Shown here one piece after another: positions 26,344 through 33,075 of a stretch of 54,206 nucleotides of DNA (the stretch's first letter is position 1; each line of letters starts with the position of its first letter). The stretch spans positions 1 to 54,206 of the forward strand of contig CADCAK010000009.1 in the NCBI GenBank assembly GCA_902799385.1, written 5' to 3'. This DNA is from an uncultured bacterium. GTDB taxonomy: Bacteria > Verrucomicrobiota > Kiritimatiellia > RFP12 > UBA1067. A program made the translations under genes and the position numbers. The notes beneath the pieces are model-generated. The model ran no database searches. It was not told the origin of the DNA and saw only the letters and a program-made list of their open reading frames with translations.

Positions 26344-27762
26344 TCACTTCATCCTTTTGCCCGCGAGGCGGTATTTCTGGAGACGGCTTGCAGGTTTCTC
26401 CTTCAATGTCAACTCTATAATGCCGTCCGCAAGCAACGCCCGGACAACCCTGTTCAAGTATCCCGAAACCCGACCAAGCCCTATCGCCATCGCTATTTCA
26501 GCTTTGGACAATTCGCCTTTCTGAAGTGCCGCAACGATTCGATCTTGGATATCACCCGACTCTGCCCCGACTCTACCTTGACTCTGCCCTGACTCTGCCC
26601 CAACTCTGCCCTTGCTAGTTTTCCTTGCTACCTCGTCCTTGGCTACGCTTGATTTCTGTTCCCCATTCAGATTCGGCAACGTCACAACAAAGCAGCCGAC
26701 AGCGGAATAGAACTTCGGAGCAAGACCAAGAGGATTGTGTGCGACATCTGGCGCGTATGCTCCGACGATCTTCTTGAACCCGCTTCCCTCTCGCTCCATG
26801 TAGTCGAGGCGGTCGAAGACGTCGGCAAGAATGCCGTTTCGCCTGTCGGAAGGAACGTTCATCACGTCGAGGTCCTGCACGAGCGATCCGTCAGGCATTC
26901 CGCCGGGCGACATGATCTCCATTCTGTCATCGAAAATATCCACGTGAACCTCGCTCCCAGAGATCGTGTAGTCGCGGTGGATGAAGGCGTTCACAAGCGA
27001 CTCCGTCACGGCACGCTCAGGGTAGTCAGGATAGTTGTCGCGCTCCGTAGGACGCTTCACCCAGCCCTTGTTCGTCTGAACCTTTATGAAGTTCTCCGCC
27101 ATGTCAAGAAGTTCAAGGATGTTGCCTTGCTCCTTGCGGCTCGCCGTCGAATCAGCCGCCTTGTCTTTTCCCGACCAACGCGTGCAGAACAAGCGCGACT
27201 GGGGAATAGGACAATCATCAGCCAGCAACGCCCCGGCGTTTGTGAGTATGCCGCCCTTCGTGATAAGACCATACGACACCAAATCCGCGTTCTTGACCTC
27301 CTTGTGGACTCGTTGCTCAAACCTGTACTTCAGCCTCTTAAACGTGAACTTCCGCGAAGACAGGCGATTGACGGTCTCCGCGCCGTCCCACGAAAGATGC
27401 ATCTTGTGGAAAAGGAATTGCGTCAGCGCGAAGCCCGTCAACTGTTGCTTTGTGGATCCTGTGCGGTAGTGATATTCGCCGCGATAGGCGACAGGGAAAT
27501 CGCTCTCGCGCACGACAATCTGAATGACATCCTTCTTCTGTCTCTTCACCAGAGAGACATCTGCGACTATTCCCATTGTATCGCGTATCTTGTTCGGGAT
27601 GTCTTCAAGCAGTTTCTTTGCGTTTGCCACACCGACAGGCTTGCCCGCATCATCAACGCCGATCAGCAACTTGCCGCCATTCGCGTTCGCGAAACCGCAA
27701 ATCCATTTAAGGTACTCGTCGTGCCACGACTGCTTGAATTCGGTGTTTTGCGATTCTTTCAC
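26344..27762 (-). CDS. AlbA_2 / RecG-like putative transcriptional regulator
   Basis: A 472-residue protein. The N-terminal AlbA_2 (Schlafen-like) domain has NTEFKQSWHDEYLKWICGFANANGGKLLIGVDD. A C-terminal GHKL-like ATP-binding part (about residues 250-370) has PERAVTESLVNAFIHRDY and EIMSPGGMPDG, and a winged helix follows. The start is GTG behind AGGAGGG. A linker (about 392-410, GRVGAESGQSQGRVGAESG) is coded by five 11-base repeats. Proteins of this plan are often found in defence islands, sometimes with ATPase or RNase activity; the function here is unknown. Confidence 0.88.
   Translation of the reverse strand: MKESQNTEFKQSWHDEYLKWICGFANANGGKLLIGVDDAGKPVGVANAKKLLEDIPNKIRDTMGIVADVSLVKRQKKDVIQIVVRESDFPVAYRGEYHYRTGSTKQQLTGFALTQFLFHKMHLSWDGAETVNRLSSRKFTFKRLKYRFEQRVHKEVKNADLVSYGLITKGGILTNAGALLADDCPIPQSRLFCTRWSGKDKAADSTASRKEQGNILELLDMAENFIKVQTNKGWVKRPTERDNYPDYPERAVTESLVNAFIHRDYTISGSEVHVDIFDDRMEIMSPGGMPDGSLVQDLDVMNVPSDRRNGILADVFDRLDYMEREGSGFKKIVGAYAPDVAHNPLGLAPKFYSAVGCFVVTLPNLNGEQKSSVAKDEVARKTSKGRVGAESGQSQGRVGAESGDIQDRIVAALQKGELSKAEIAMAIGLGRVSGYLNRVVRALLADGIIELTLKEKPASRLQKYRLAGKRMK
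26556..26610. repeat. five 11-base tandem repeats in the AlbA_2 linker
   Basis: Minus-strand units are of the form GGCAGAGTCGG with one to three changes. Eleven is not a multiple of three, so loss or gain of one unit shifts the frame before the winged helix. Confidence 0.9.
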
Positions 27763-27788
27763 TGTGCCCTCCTTGGTAGTGCATAGAC

Positions 27789-27797
27789 ATTATACCA
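27789..27797 (-). promoter_or_regulatory. extended -10 promoter of the AlbA_2 gene
   Basis: TGGTATAAT on the minus strand, 26 bases before the GTG start, within the end of the kinase-remnant B frame (VKREMV). Confidence 0.6.
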
Positions 27798-27859
27798 TTT
27801 CTCGCTTGACAAGCCGAAAAACTCTCGTCGTTTCTCTCATATCACCACCTCTTATGTCA

Positions 27860-27957
27860 TTCATCTGCCTTCCAACTGCCGGTCTTCCGCCAGTCATACC
27901 GACCCCATGCCGCCCCAGACCCAGCTGACGGATGATACAACACTGCCCGGCGATCAT
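27860..27957 (-). pseudogene. decayed 5' fragment of a Ser/Thr kinase gene (copy B)
   Basis: Reads MIAGQCCIIRQLGLG and, after a one-base shift, GGMGSV, a TGA in place of tryptophan, then LAEDRQLEGR. This matches the kinase glycine loop and the next strand (GGMGSVWLAED). A frameshift and stops make it a pseudogene. It lies 10 bases behind the Fic remnant, with an AGGGGG ribosome-binding-like site. Confidence 0.75.
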
Positions 27958-28006
27958 GGAATCCCCCTCACGCCTTTTCAATTACCTCCCAATGCCCGCC
28001 TTTGTC
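27951..28006. repeat. 56-base direct repeat, copy 2
   Basis: Partner of 18212-18267 (51 of 56 identical). It covers the end of the winged helix VGPDKGGHWEVIEKA and the start of kinase remnant B. Confidence 0.85.
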
Positions 28007-28450
28007 GGGACCGACGCGGCGAAGGCGCTGCTCGTCCTTGAGCCGTTCGATATGCTTCTGAATCGCGCTACAGGAAATACCTGCCGCGGAGACCATTTCC
28101 GCAAAGGTGATCTTCGGATTGTCGCGGATCAACTCCAATAGCCGGTCTGCGGTTTTCTTACCACCTTTTCTTACCACCTTTTTCTTACCACCTTGCGACT
28201 CGCCTCTCGCCTTCAACGCACGAGGGCGCTTGCCAGCGATGATGTCCGTCACCTGATCTTCCGTCAGCGTATTGCCCTCAATTGCCGTCGTGCCGCGAAT
28301 AGTCCTGATATGGTTGAGCTTCCTGAGCCGCACACCCGATGGCCCTTCCATGACGATGCGATAGCGCTCAAGCGCGGCGGCGATGTCCATCACCAACCGC
28401 AGCATCCTTTCGCTCGGTGTAAAACGCGCGATCTCGCTAACATCAACCAT
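27968..28450 (-). pseudogene. Fic protein lacking the catalytic Fic core
   Basis: A 160-residue frame. The N-terminus is the Fic_N-type segment HIRTIRGTTAIEGNTLTEDQVTDIIAGKR, whose (S/T)xxxE(G/N) motif is the inhibitory helix of Fic enzymes. Right after it come a basic repeat linker (QGGKKKVVRKGGKK) and a winged helix ending GPDKGGHWEVIEKA. The HPFxxGNGR catalytic domain, expected in between, is absent. It may be an internal deletion product or a regulator derived from a Fic protein. The promoter-like site TGGTATACC is at 28489-28497. Confidence 0.72.
28155..28194. repeat. three 13/14-base tandem repeats in the Fic remnant linker
   Basis: Units AAGGTGGTAAGAA (minus strand) of 13, 13 and 14 bases. 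The same 13-mer occurs at 9947-9959, at the opposite end of the island. Changes in copy number would shift the frame. Confidence 0.85.
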
Positions 28451-28523
28451 TTTTTACCTCTGCCAATATCCCGCCTTCCAAGTCCATGGGTATACCATTC
28501 TTTTCGCCTTCTGAATCGACAGA

Positions 28524-28565
28524 TCAATGCATAGTCTTGTCGTCGTTGATAGTGTTTTCGATCAT
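28524..28565 (-). pseudogene. short 5' fragment of a Ser/Thr kinase gene (copy A)
   Basis: Thirteen codons, MIENTINDDKTMH and a stop, match the first eleven codons of the kinase start. Its ATG overlaps the stop of the HU-like gene (CCATGATC). Confidence 0.7.
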
Positions 28566-29008
28566 GGAACCGAGATATCTTTACACTCATTTACCGCCGC
28601 AAAAGTTGCGGCGAGACGCTTAAGTACCGCCGCAAAAGTTGCGGCGAGACGCTTAAGCTTGCGGCCCGGCTTGATCGTAAACGACACAGAATGCCCTTTT
28701 CTCGGGTCAAATCGGTCGGTTGGTTCGTCAAAGTGCCCGCGCACATGCGGGTCGATTGCCAGATAATCGCCCAATCGGCAGATGCAGCCAGTCTCCGCCG
28801 CCACTCTGAACATCGCATCAAGAATCGCCTCGCAATGAGTCACCATCATCTTGTGCGGCATGCCCCTCAATCTGGTGTCCAATCGCGCACATTCCTCCGC
28901 CGTACGCGTCTCGCGGCGTTTCATCTTCGCCTTGTAGCCCGTGCCGGGATGCGCTCTAAGCTGAAAAACACCTTTGCTCCCATAACTAACCTTTCCGAGT
29001 GGATTCAC
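28562..29008 (-). CDS. HU-like DNA-binding protein (HU-DNA_bdg family)
   Basis: A 148-residue basic protein. The region MMVTHCEAILDAMFRVAAETG ... GDYLAIDPHVRGHFDEPTDRFDPRKGHSVSF follows the pattern of the HU-related domain also seen in the two proteins at 50548-52229. It lacks a C-terminal DUF4469 domain. The C-terminus carries two exact 11-residue repeats (LKRLAATFAAV). The GTG start is the best available but has no strong ribosome binding site. It probably binds DNA; a nucleoid or regulatory role is inferred. Last gene before the repeat-rich spacer at the thiG side of the island. Confidence 0.75.
   Translation of the reverse strand: MNPLGKVSYGSKGVFQLRAHPGTGYKAKMKRRETRTAEECARLDTRLRGMPHKMMVTHCEAILDAMFRVAAETGCICRLGDYLAIDPHVRGHFDEPTDRFDPRKGHSVSFTIKPGRKLKRLAATFAAVLKRLAATFAAVNECKDISVP
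28592..28657. repeat. exact 33-base tandem duplication with internal hairpins
   Basis: Two identical 33-base units (28592-28624, 28625-28657). Each contains the palindrome arms CGCCGCAA and TTGCGGCG. They encode the repeated LKRLAATFAAV at the end of the HU-like protein. Confidence 0.95.
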
Positions 29009-29298
29009 CGCTCATTTTGCCTACTTCGCGCGCCTATATTTCGTTACTACGAATCGTCTTCCCGCCAGTGCAGGAAAGCGATCTCCCCAGTGCGGCCGAA
29101 CGACCTCCCTACTGCGGCCAAGCGTCCTCCCCAGGCGGGGCTGCCGTTCTCCCCAGAACAGACTCGACACCTCTGCAGTATCACAAGTCATTCTCCCCTT
29201 GCCAACGGAATTTCGCCGCCACCTGTCTCGTCGCCGCCACCTGTCTCGTCCGTCCCATCCGTCTCAGTTGTCCCGTTTGTCCCATCAAGTCCGTCGCC
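29009..29298. repeat. repeat-rich spacer between thiG and the island
   Basis: No convincing gene. 29060-29165 holds about five degenerate 21-22 base units on the minus strand (TGGGGAGATCGCTT type). 29215-29250 is an exact 18-base tandem duplication (gccgccacctgtctcgtc). 29251-29290 continues as a GGGAC/GAGAC-type simple repeat like the one inside mutL (38165-38235). Confidence 0.75.
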
Positions 29299-30063
29299 TC
29301 ACTTGAAGATGTCCATTGGGCTCGTTGCGCTTGCCGTCGTGCGAGAGGACGGCGGGCCGGCTTTGAGCGCAATCTCGGCGGCGCGGACAGCCATACCAAA
29401 GGCGCGAGCCATCTCGACGGGATCGTCTGCCGCAGCAACTGCCGTGTTCGCAAGAACTGCGTCTGCGCCAAGTTCAATCGCCTCTGCGGCGTGCGAAGGA
29501 AGCCCGATGCCGGCATCGACGACGACCGGCACGTGGCTCTGCTCGACGATGATCTCGATCATGTCGCGAGTGCGGATTCCGCGATTGGAGCCAATTGGGC
29601 TTCCAAGGGGCATGACGGCCGCAGCGCCAGCGTCCTCGCAGTGGCGCGCGAGGACCGGATCGGCATTGATATAGGGAAGGACGACCATACCGAGCTTCGC
29701 GCACTCCTTCACCGCCTCAAGGGTTTCCACAGGATCGGGCAGGAGATACCGCGCATCAGGATGGACCTCGATCTTTATCCAGTTGTAGCCAGCGGCCTTC
29801 CCGAGCTTCGCGATCCTCACCGCCTCCGACGCGTTCCGCGCGCCGGACGTGTTGAGCATCACCTCGACCTTCGAGCGGTCGATCACGCCCAAGATGTCGT
29901 CATGCTCCGCGTCGCCTTCGTGGACGCGCGTGAGCGCAGTCGTGACGAGCTCCGTTCCGCTTGCATCAATTGCTGCCTTAAGAAGCTCGCCCGAGGCGAA
30001 CTTGCCTGTTCCAAGGAAAAAGCGGCTCCTAAACTTCTTGCCACCAATAACCAATTCTTTCAT
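29299..30063 (-). CDS. thiG: thiazole synthase ThiG
   Basis: A 254-residue TIM-barrel enzyme that builds the thiazole phosphate from deoxyxylulose phosphate, dehydroglycine and ThiS thiocarboxylate. The catalytic Schiff-base lysine lies in NWIKIEVHPD. VLPYINADPVLARHCEDAGAAAVMPLGSPIGSNRG and PVVVDAGIGLPSHAAEAIELGADAVL are ThiG signatures. Length is normal. It needs ThiH or ThiO; thiH lies 20 kb away on the same strand beyond the accessory island. A tandem repeat separates it from thiF. Confidence 0.96.
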   Translation of the reverse strand: MKELVIGGKKFRSRFFLGTGKFASGELLKAAIDASGTELVTTALTRVHEGDAEHDDILGVIDRSKVEVMLNTSGARNASEAVRIAKLGKAAGYNWIKIEVHPDARYLLPDPVETLEAVKECAKLGMVVLPYINADPVLARHCEDAGAAAVMPLGSPIGSNRGIRTRDMIEIIVEQSHVPVVVDAGIGLPSHAAEAIELGADAVLANTAVAAADDPVEMARAFGMAVRAAEIALKAGPPSSRTTASATSPMDIFK

Positions 30064-30084
30064 TTTTCTTTCCTTTCAAATTTT

Positions 30085-30117
30085 CTCTGTGCCTCCGTGT
30101 CTCTGTGCCTCTGTGTT
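30085..30117. repeat. CACAGAG-type tandem repeat between thiF and thiG
   Basis: Four 8-base units (CTCTGTGC, CTCCGTGT, CTCTGTGC, CTCTGTGT on the plus strand). Repeats of this kind and the AGCCACAAAG elements both sit in spacers between co-directional genes here. Confidence 0.8.
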
Positions 30118-30123
30118 AAAATC

Positions 30124-30720
30124 TCATATCTCAACGCCCAGCAACATCGCCACAACCGCATTCGCCTGCATTGCCGCGGCGATTCCGACGCGGGGCGAGG
30201 CGGGCGCGGCATTTTCGCCGACCGCCGTCTCTCCATCGCCAACGACGACTATGTTGCCCATCTTCCTGACCCTCATCTCATTCGAGCGCCCCCATCCAGC
30301 AAGACCGCTCGCAGTGACGAGCTTCTTGCCCGAAGAAACGAAAGACGAGACTATCATCACCTTCGCGTCAACGACATCGAACGCCTCGACGACGATATCG
30401 CAGTCTGCAAAGACTTCCCGCGCAGAGGAAGCGTCAAGCCGCATGTCCACCGCGCGAATGTCGGCGTCAGGATCGATCCTTAGAAGGTTCTCCTTTAGCG
30501 CCTCGACTTTCTTTTGTCCAATCTGGTCGCGGAAGAAGAACTGCCTATTGAGATTCGACTCGTTTACTACGTCGAAATCCACGACTGTGATATGCTTTAC
30601 TCCCGCTCGAACGAGGTGCATCGCGCAATTGGAGCCAAGCCCACCAGCGCCAGCGATCCCGACACGCGTCGATTCAAGCACGGCGCGCTCTTCGGGAGTG
30701 AGATAGGTATTCGCCGACAT
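30124..30720 (-). CDS. thiF: sulfur carrier protein adenylyltransferase ThiF
   Basis: A 198-residue E1-like enzyme that adenylates the ThiS C-terminus. The nucleotide-binding loop GIAGAGGLGSNCAMHLVRAG, the DFDVVNESNLNRQ motif with the conserved aspartate and arginine, and the QKKVEALKENLLRIDP stretch are visible. It is the short form common in anaerobes; the zinc-binding CxxC pairs are not seen. It begins one base after the thiS stop. Confidence 0.93.
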   Translation of the reverse strand: MSANTYLTPEERAVLESTRVGIAGAGGLGSNCAMHLVRAGVKHITVVDFDVVNESNLNRQFFFRDQIGQKKVEALKENLLRIDPDADIRAVDMRLDASSAREVFADCDIVVEAFDVVDAKVMIVSSFVSSGKKLVTASGLAGWGRSNEMRVRKMGNIVVVGDGETAVGENAAPASPRVGIAAAMQANAVVAMLLGVEI

Positions 30721-30721
30721 C

Positions 30722-30922
30722 TCAGCCCCCAGCCGTCATCTTGAACACATCGAGCGAAGCGCCGTCAACAAGCGCAATCGCTGAAAGGTCGGCTCCCGGC
30801 GCATACACTTCGCCGCCGTATTCGACAATCGCCTTCTCTTGATCTACACCTCGCGCCGAGAGAAACTCGGCAACCGTCTTCGCCGTCGTATCTACGACCT
30901 CGCCTTGATACTTAATATTCAT
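30722..30922 (-). CDS. thiS: sulfur carrier protein ThiS
   Basis: A 66-residue ubiquitin-fold protein ending in the essential Gly-Gly (KMTAGG). The C-terminus is adenylated by ThiF and converted to the thiocarboxylate used by ThiG. The ATG at 30920-30922 follows GGAGGAAGAAG, which is part of the TPP riboswitch. First gene of thiSFG. Confidence 0.95.
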   Translation of the reverse strand: MNIKYQGEVVDTTAKTVAEFLSARGVDQEKAIVEYGGEVYAPGADLSAIALVDGASLDVFKMTAGG

Positions 30923-30925
30923 CTT

Positions 30926-31010
30926 CTTCCTCCGCCGGCATTACCCGGATCAGGTTCTGTGGGTTTAATCTCAGCCGCCGCGCACCATGCGCCGCAGCAC
31001 CCCGTGTTGC
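30926..31010 (-). ncRNA. TPP riboswitch (thi-box)
   Basis: Minus-strand elements in order: GGGGTGC, GGCTGAGATTAAACCC, AGAACCTGATCCGGGTAATG, CCGGCGGAGGAA. This is the full conserved THI element. The thiS ribosome binding site GGAGGAA is the 3' end of the element, so TPP binding should block translation initiation of thiS. Confidence 0.95.
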
Positions 31011-31014
31011 GAAT

Positions 31015-31023
31015 ATTATAGCA
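31015..31023 (-). promoter_or_regulatory. extended -10 promoter of thiSFG
   Basis: TGCTATAAT on the minus strand, a few bases before the riboswitch begins, so transcription would start at its 5' end. Confidence 0.65.
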
Positions 31024-31026
31024 TAT

Positions 31027-32880
31027 TCAGGCGAGCCCCGTCACCTCTGGTTCAAGGCGAATGCCAAACTTGAAAAAGACCTTGTTCCGCATAATGCGCG
31101 AAAGTGCGAGGAAATCGCTCGGCGTCGCGCCAGGACCCGCGACAATGACATTTGCATGCTCCTCCCAGACGTATGCGCCGCCGACTCTAAGCCCCTTCGC
31201 GCCCACCTCTTCGAGAAGCCGCCCCGCAAAGTCTCTATGCGGATTCTTGAAGACGCTTCCCTTCGTGCCGGGCGGGAAGTTCTTGCGCCTTGCAAGGAAG
31301 TCCGCAGGCGTTCCCTCTTCGCAGACGGAGTTGCGCCACTTAACGTCCTGTATCTCGCCGTTGATAGCGCTTGTGCGGTAGCCAAAACCGCAATCCTCGG
31401 CTGAAATCCACTTGCCATCGACCTTGACTGCCTCGATAACTTCGGAAATAGAATGTCCGAACGCGCCTGCGTTCATCTTCACCCATCCGCCTATCGTTCC
31501 GGGGATTCCCGCCATCCACGGGCATAGCGACGGATGCGCGGCAAGAAACGACGCGCCGCTCTCACCGGCGGGGCCGTTGGCCTTGACATATTCAACAGAA
31601 AGGTTCAAGTCGCTCTTCCAGGTGTTTGAGCCGTGACCGATAAGAATTTTCCTGACTTGGCGGCTTGCGCCATGCGCAATATCCGCCCTGACCCTGTCGG
31701 CGAGCGCAATGATGTCTCCTGCGCCGAGAAGAAGCGTAATGTCGCCGCCCTTGATGGAATTGCGCGCATGCTCCCACGCCTCTTCGCAGCTTCGCGCGAG
31801 CATGACGCGCACTCCGGCCTCGCGCGTCGCCTTGTAGAGATCGGCAATGTCTCCGCCTTCAATCGGCGGCTCGAACGCCGCATAGACGGGGCAAAGCACG
31901 ACTTCGTCAGCAAGCGCAAAAGAAGCGGGGAAATCCGAAAGAAGCGCCTTCGTGCGCGAGTAGCGGTGCGGCTGGAAGAGAACACGCAGAACTCCACGGC
32001 ATATCTGCCGCGCCATCACGACGGCGCATGCCATCTCCGCAGGGTGGTGCGCGTAGTCGGTGTAGACGCCATCAGCAATTTTCTGGAAGCGCCTATCGGG
32101 AAGTGAAGCGACCGCCTCGGGAAGCGCGGCGGCGATTGCTTCCTGAGAGTGGCCGCGGCGAAGAGCGACTTCAACTGCTGCGCGGGCGTTTTTCCTGTTG
32201 TGCGGCGCAAGGGCTGCAAAAGCGTCTACCGCGTCAAGAAACGCAAGCGGCGCAAGTTGATCGACTTCCACGACATCGCCAGACTGCCGCCGCGCCGTGT
32301 TGAAGCAGGCGTCGTAGTCGGCTCTCGTCCTGAAATGGTCGGGGTGGTCGTAGTCGCAGTTCGTCACGACAAGGGTCTTGGCGCGGTAGAGCGCGAGCGT
32401 TCCGTCCGATTCGTCCGCTTCGATGACAAGCACGCCCTTCCCGCCGGCGACGGGAAAATCACCTGTCTCGCCGCCGATTGCCCATTCAACATCTTCGCCA
32501 AGGGCGAGAAGAAGCTTCGCAACAAAAGTCGCAGTCGTCGTCTTTCCGTGGCTGCCGCAGACGGCAATAGAGTCGGGTGCGGCATTTACGACTTCGGCAA
32601 GCACTTCGCCACGCATGCGCACACGCCTAGACGAAGCAATGAGCTCCGGGTTGTCGCGAGCTACGGCAGGGGTTGCGACGACTTCGCCAGCGCCCTCGAC
32701 ATGGGCAGGGTCGTGACCGAATGCGACGGGAATGCCAAGCGACTCAAGCCAGTCCGTGCGCGGGCTCCGCGACAGGTCGCAGCCCGAAACCGCGCACCCC
32801 CTGTTCCTGAGAAGCACGGCAAGCGCGGCCATCCCGACCCCGCCTATGCCGATGAAATGCACTGTCCTCTGCCCGTTCAT
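31027..32880 (-). CDS. murCB: MurC-MurB fusion: UDP-MurNAc--L-Ala ligase / shortened UDP-MurNAc dehydrogenase
   Basis: A 617-residue protein. MurC fills about residues 1-400: GIGGVGMAALA nucleotide loop, ATP site GSHGKTTTATF, EADESDGTL, DYAHHPAEM and QPHRYSRTK. MurB follows with GHGSNTW, AGIPGTIGGWVKMNAGAFG, FGYRTSAI, GSVFKNP (the proton-donor serine) and the final NVIVAGPGATPSDFLALSR. Before GHGSN only about 20 residues follow MurC, where normal MurB has about 45-50, and the stretch to AGIPGT is also short. The FAD-binding subdomain is therefore reduced. It adds L-Ala to UDP-MurNAc and makes UDP-MurNAc in peptidoglycan synthesis. The gene points away from ddl. Confidence 0.93.
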   Translation of the reverse strand: MNGQRTVHFIGIGGVGMAALAVLLRNRGCAVSGCDLSRSPRTDWLESLGIPVAFGHDPAHVEGAGEVVATPAVARDNPELIASSRRVRMRGEVLAEVVNAAPDSIAVCGSHGKTTTATFVAKLLLALGEDVEWAIGGETGDFPVAGGKGVLVIEADESDGTLALYRAKTLVVTNCDYDHPDHFRTRADYDACFNTARRQSGDVVEVDQLAPLAFLDAVDAFAALAPHNRKNARAAVEVALRRGHSQEAIAAALPEAVASLPDRRFQKIADGVYTDYAHHPAEMACAVVMARQICRGVLRVLFQPHRYSRTKALLSDFPASFALADEVVLCPVYAAFEPPIEGGDIADLYKATREAGVRVMLARSCEEAWEHARNSIKGGDITLLLGAGDIIALADRVRADIAHGASRQVRKILIGHGSNTWKSDLNLSVEYVKANGPAGESGASFLAAHPSLCPWMAGIPGTIGGWVKMNAGAFGHSISEVIEAVKVDGKWISAEDCGFGYRTSAINGEIQDVKWRNSVCEEGTPADFLARRKNFPPGTKGSVFKNPHRDFAGRLLEEVGAKGLRVGGAYVWEEHANVIVAGPGATPSDFLALSRIMRNKVFFKFGIRLEPEVTGLA

Positions 32881-32889
32881 TTTGCGGAT

Positions 32890-32895
32890 ATTATA
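32890..32895 (-). promoter_or_regulatory. -10 box of murCB
   Basis: TATAAT on the minus strand, nine bases before the ATG. The expected transcript start is only a few bases from the codon, and no Shine-Dalgarno sequence is present. Confidence 0.6.
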
Positions 32896-33062
32896 TCAAA
32901 TATGTCTTTGAACGATGATGCGAGTGAAGGCGGTGGAGCGAAAGTCAGAGCGAGCGGATACGGCGTATTCGCCGAGGGTCCGCGAGGAGGAGAGGAGCTT
33001 TCGGCCATCGCCGAACGGGAAACTGGCTGCGGAGCGAAGTCCTCATTTTGCCATATTTTTGA

Positions 33063-33068
33063 TATAAT
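33063..33068 (+). promoter_or_regulatory. -10 box of ddl
   Basis: TATAAT in TTTTTGATATAATATTGCCA, seven bases before the ATG; a leaderless start is likely. The 195-base gap to murCB therefore holds two divergent promoters. Confidence 0.6.
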
Positions 33069-33075
33069 ATTGCCA

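Noticed and set aside
29060..29290. Possible CRISPR array in the repeat-rich spacer
   Set aside because: The units are contiguous and degenerate with no unique spacers, and no cas genes are present.
32149..33075. Upstream extension of the ddl frame by about 300 codons
   Set aside because: The extension runs antisense to murCB and across the ddl promoter. Family homology begins at the ATG at 33076, next to a -10 box.
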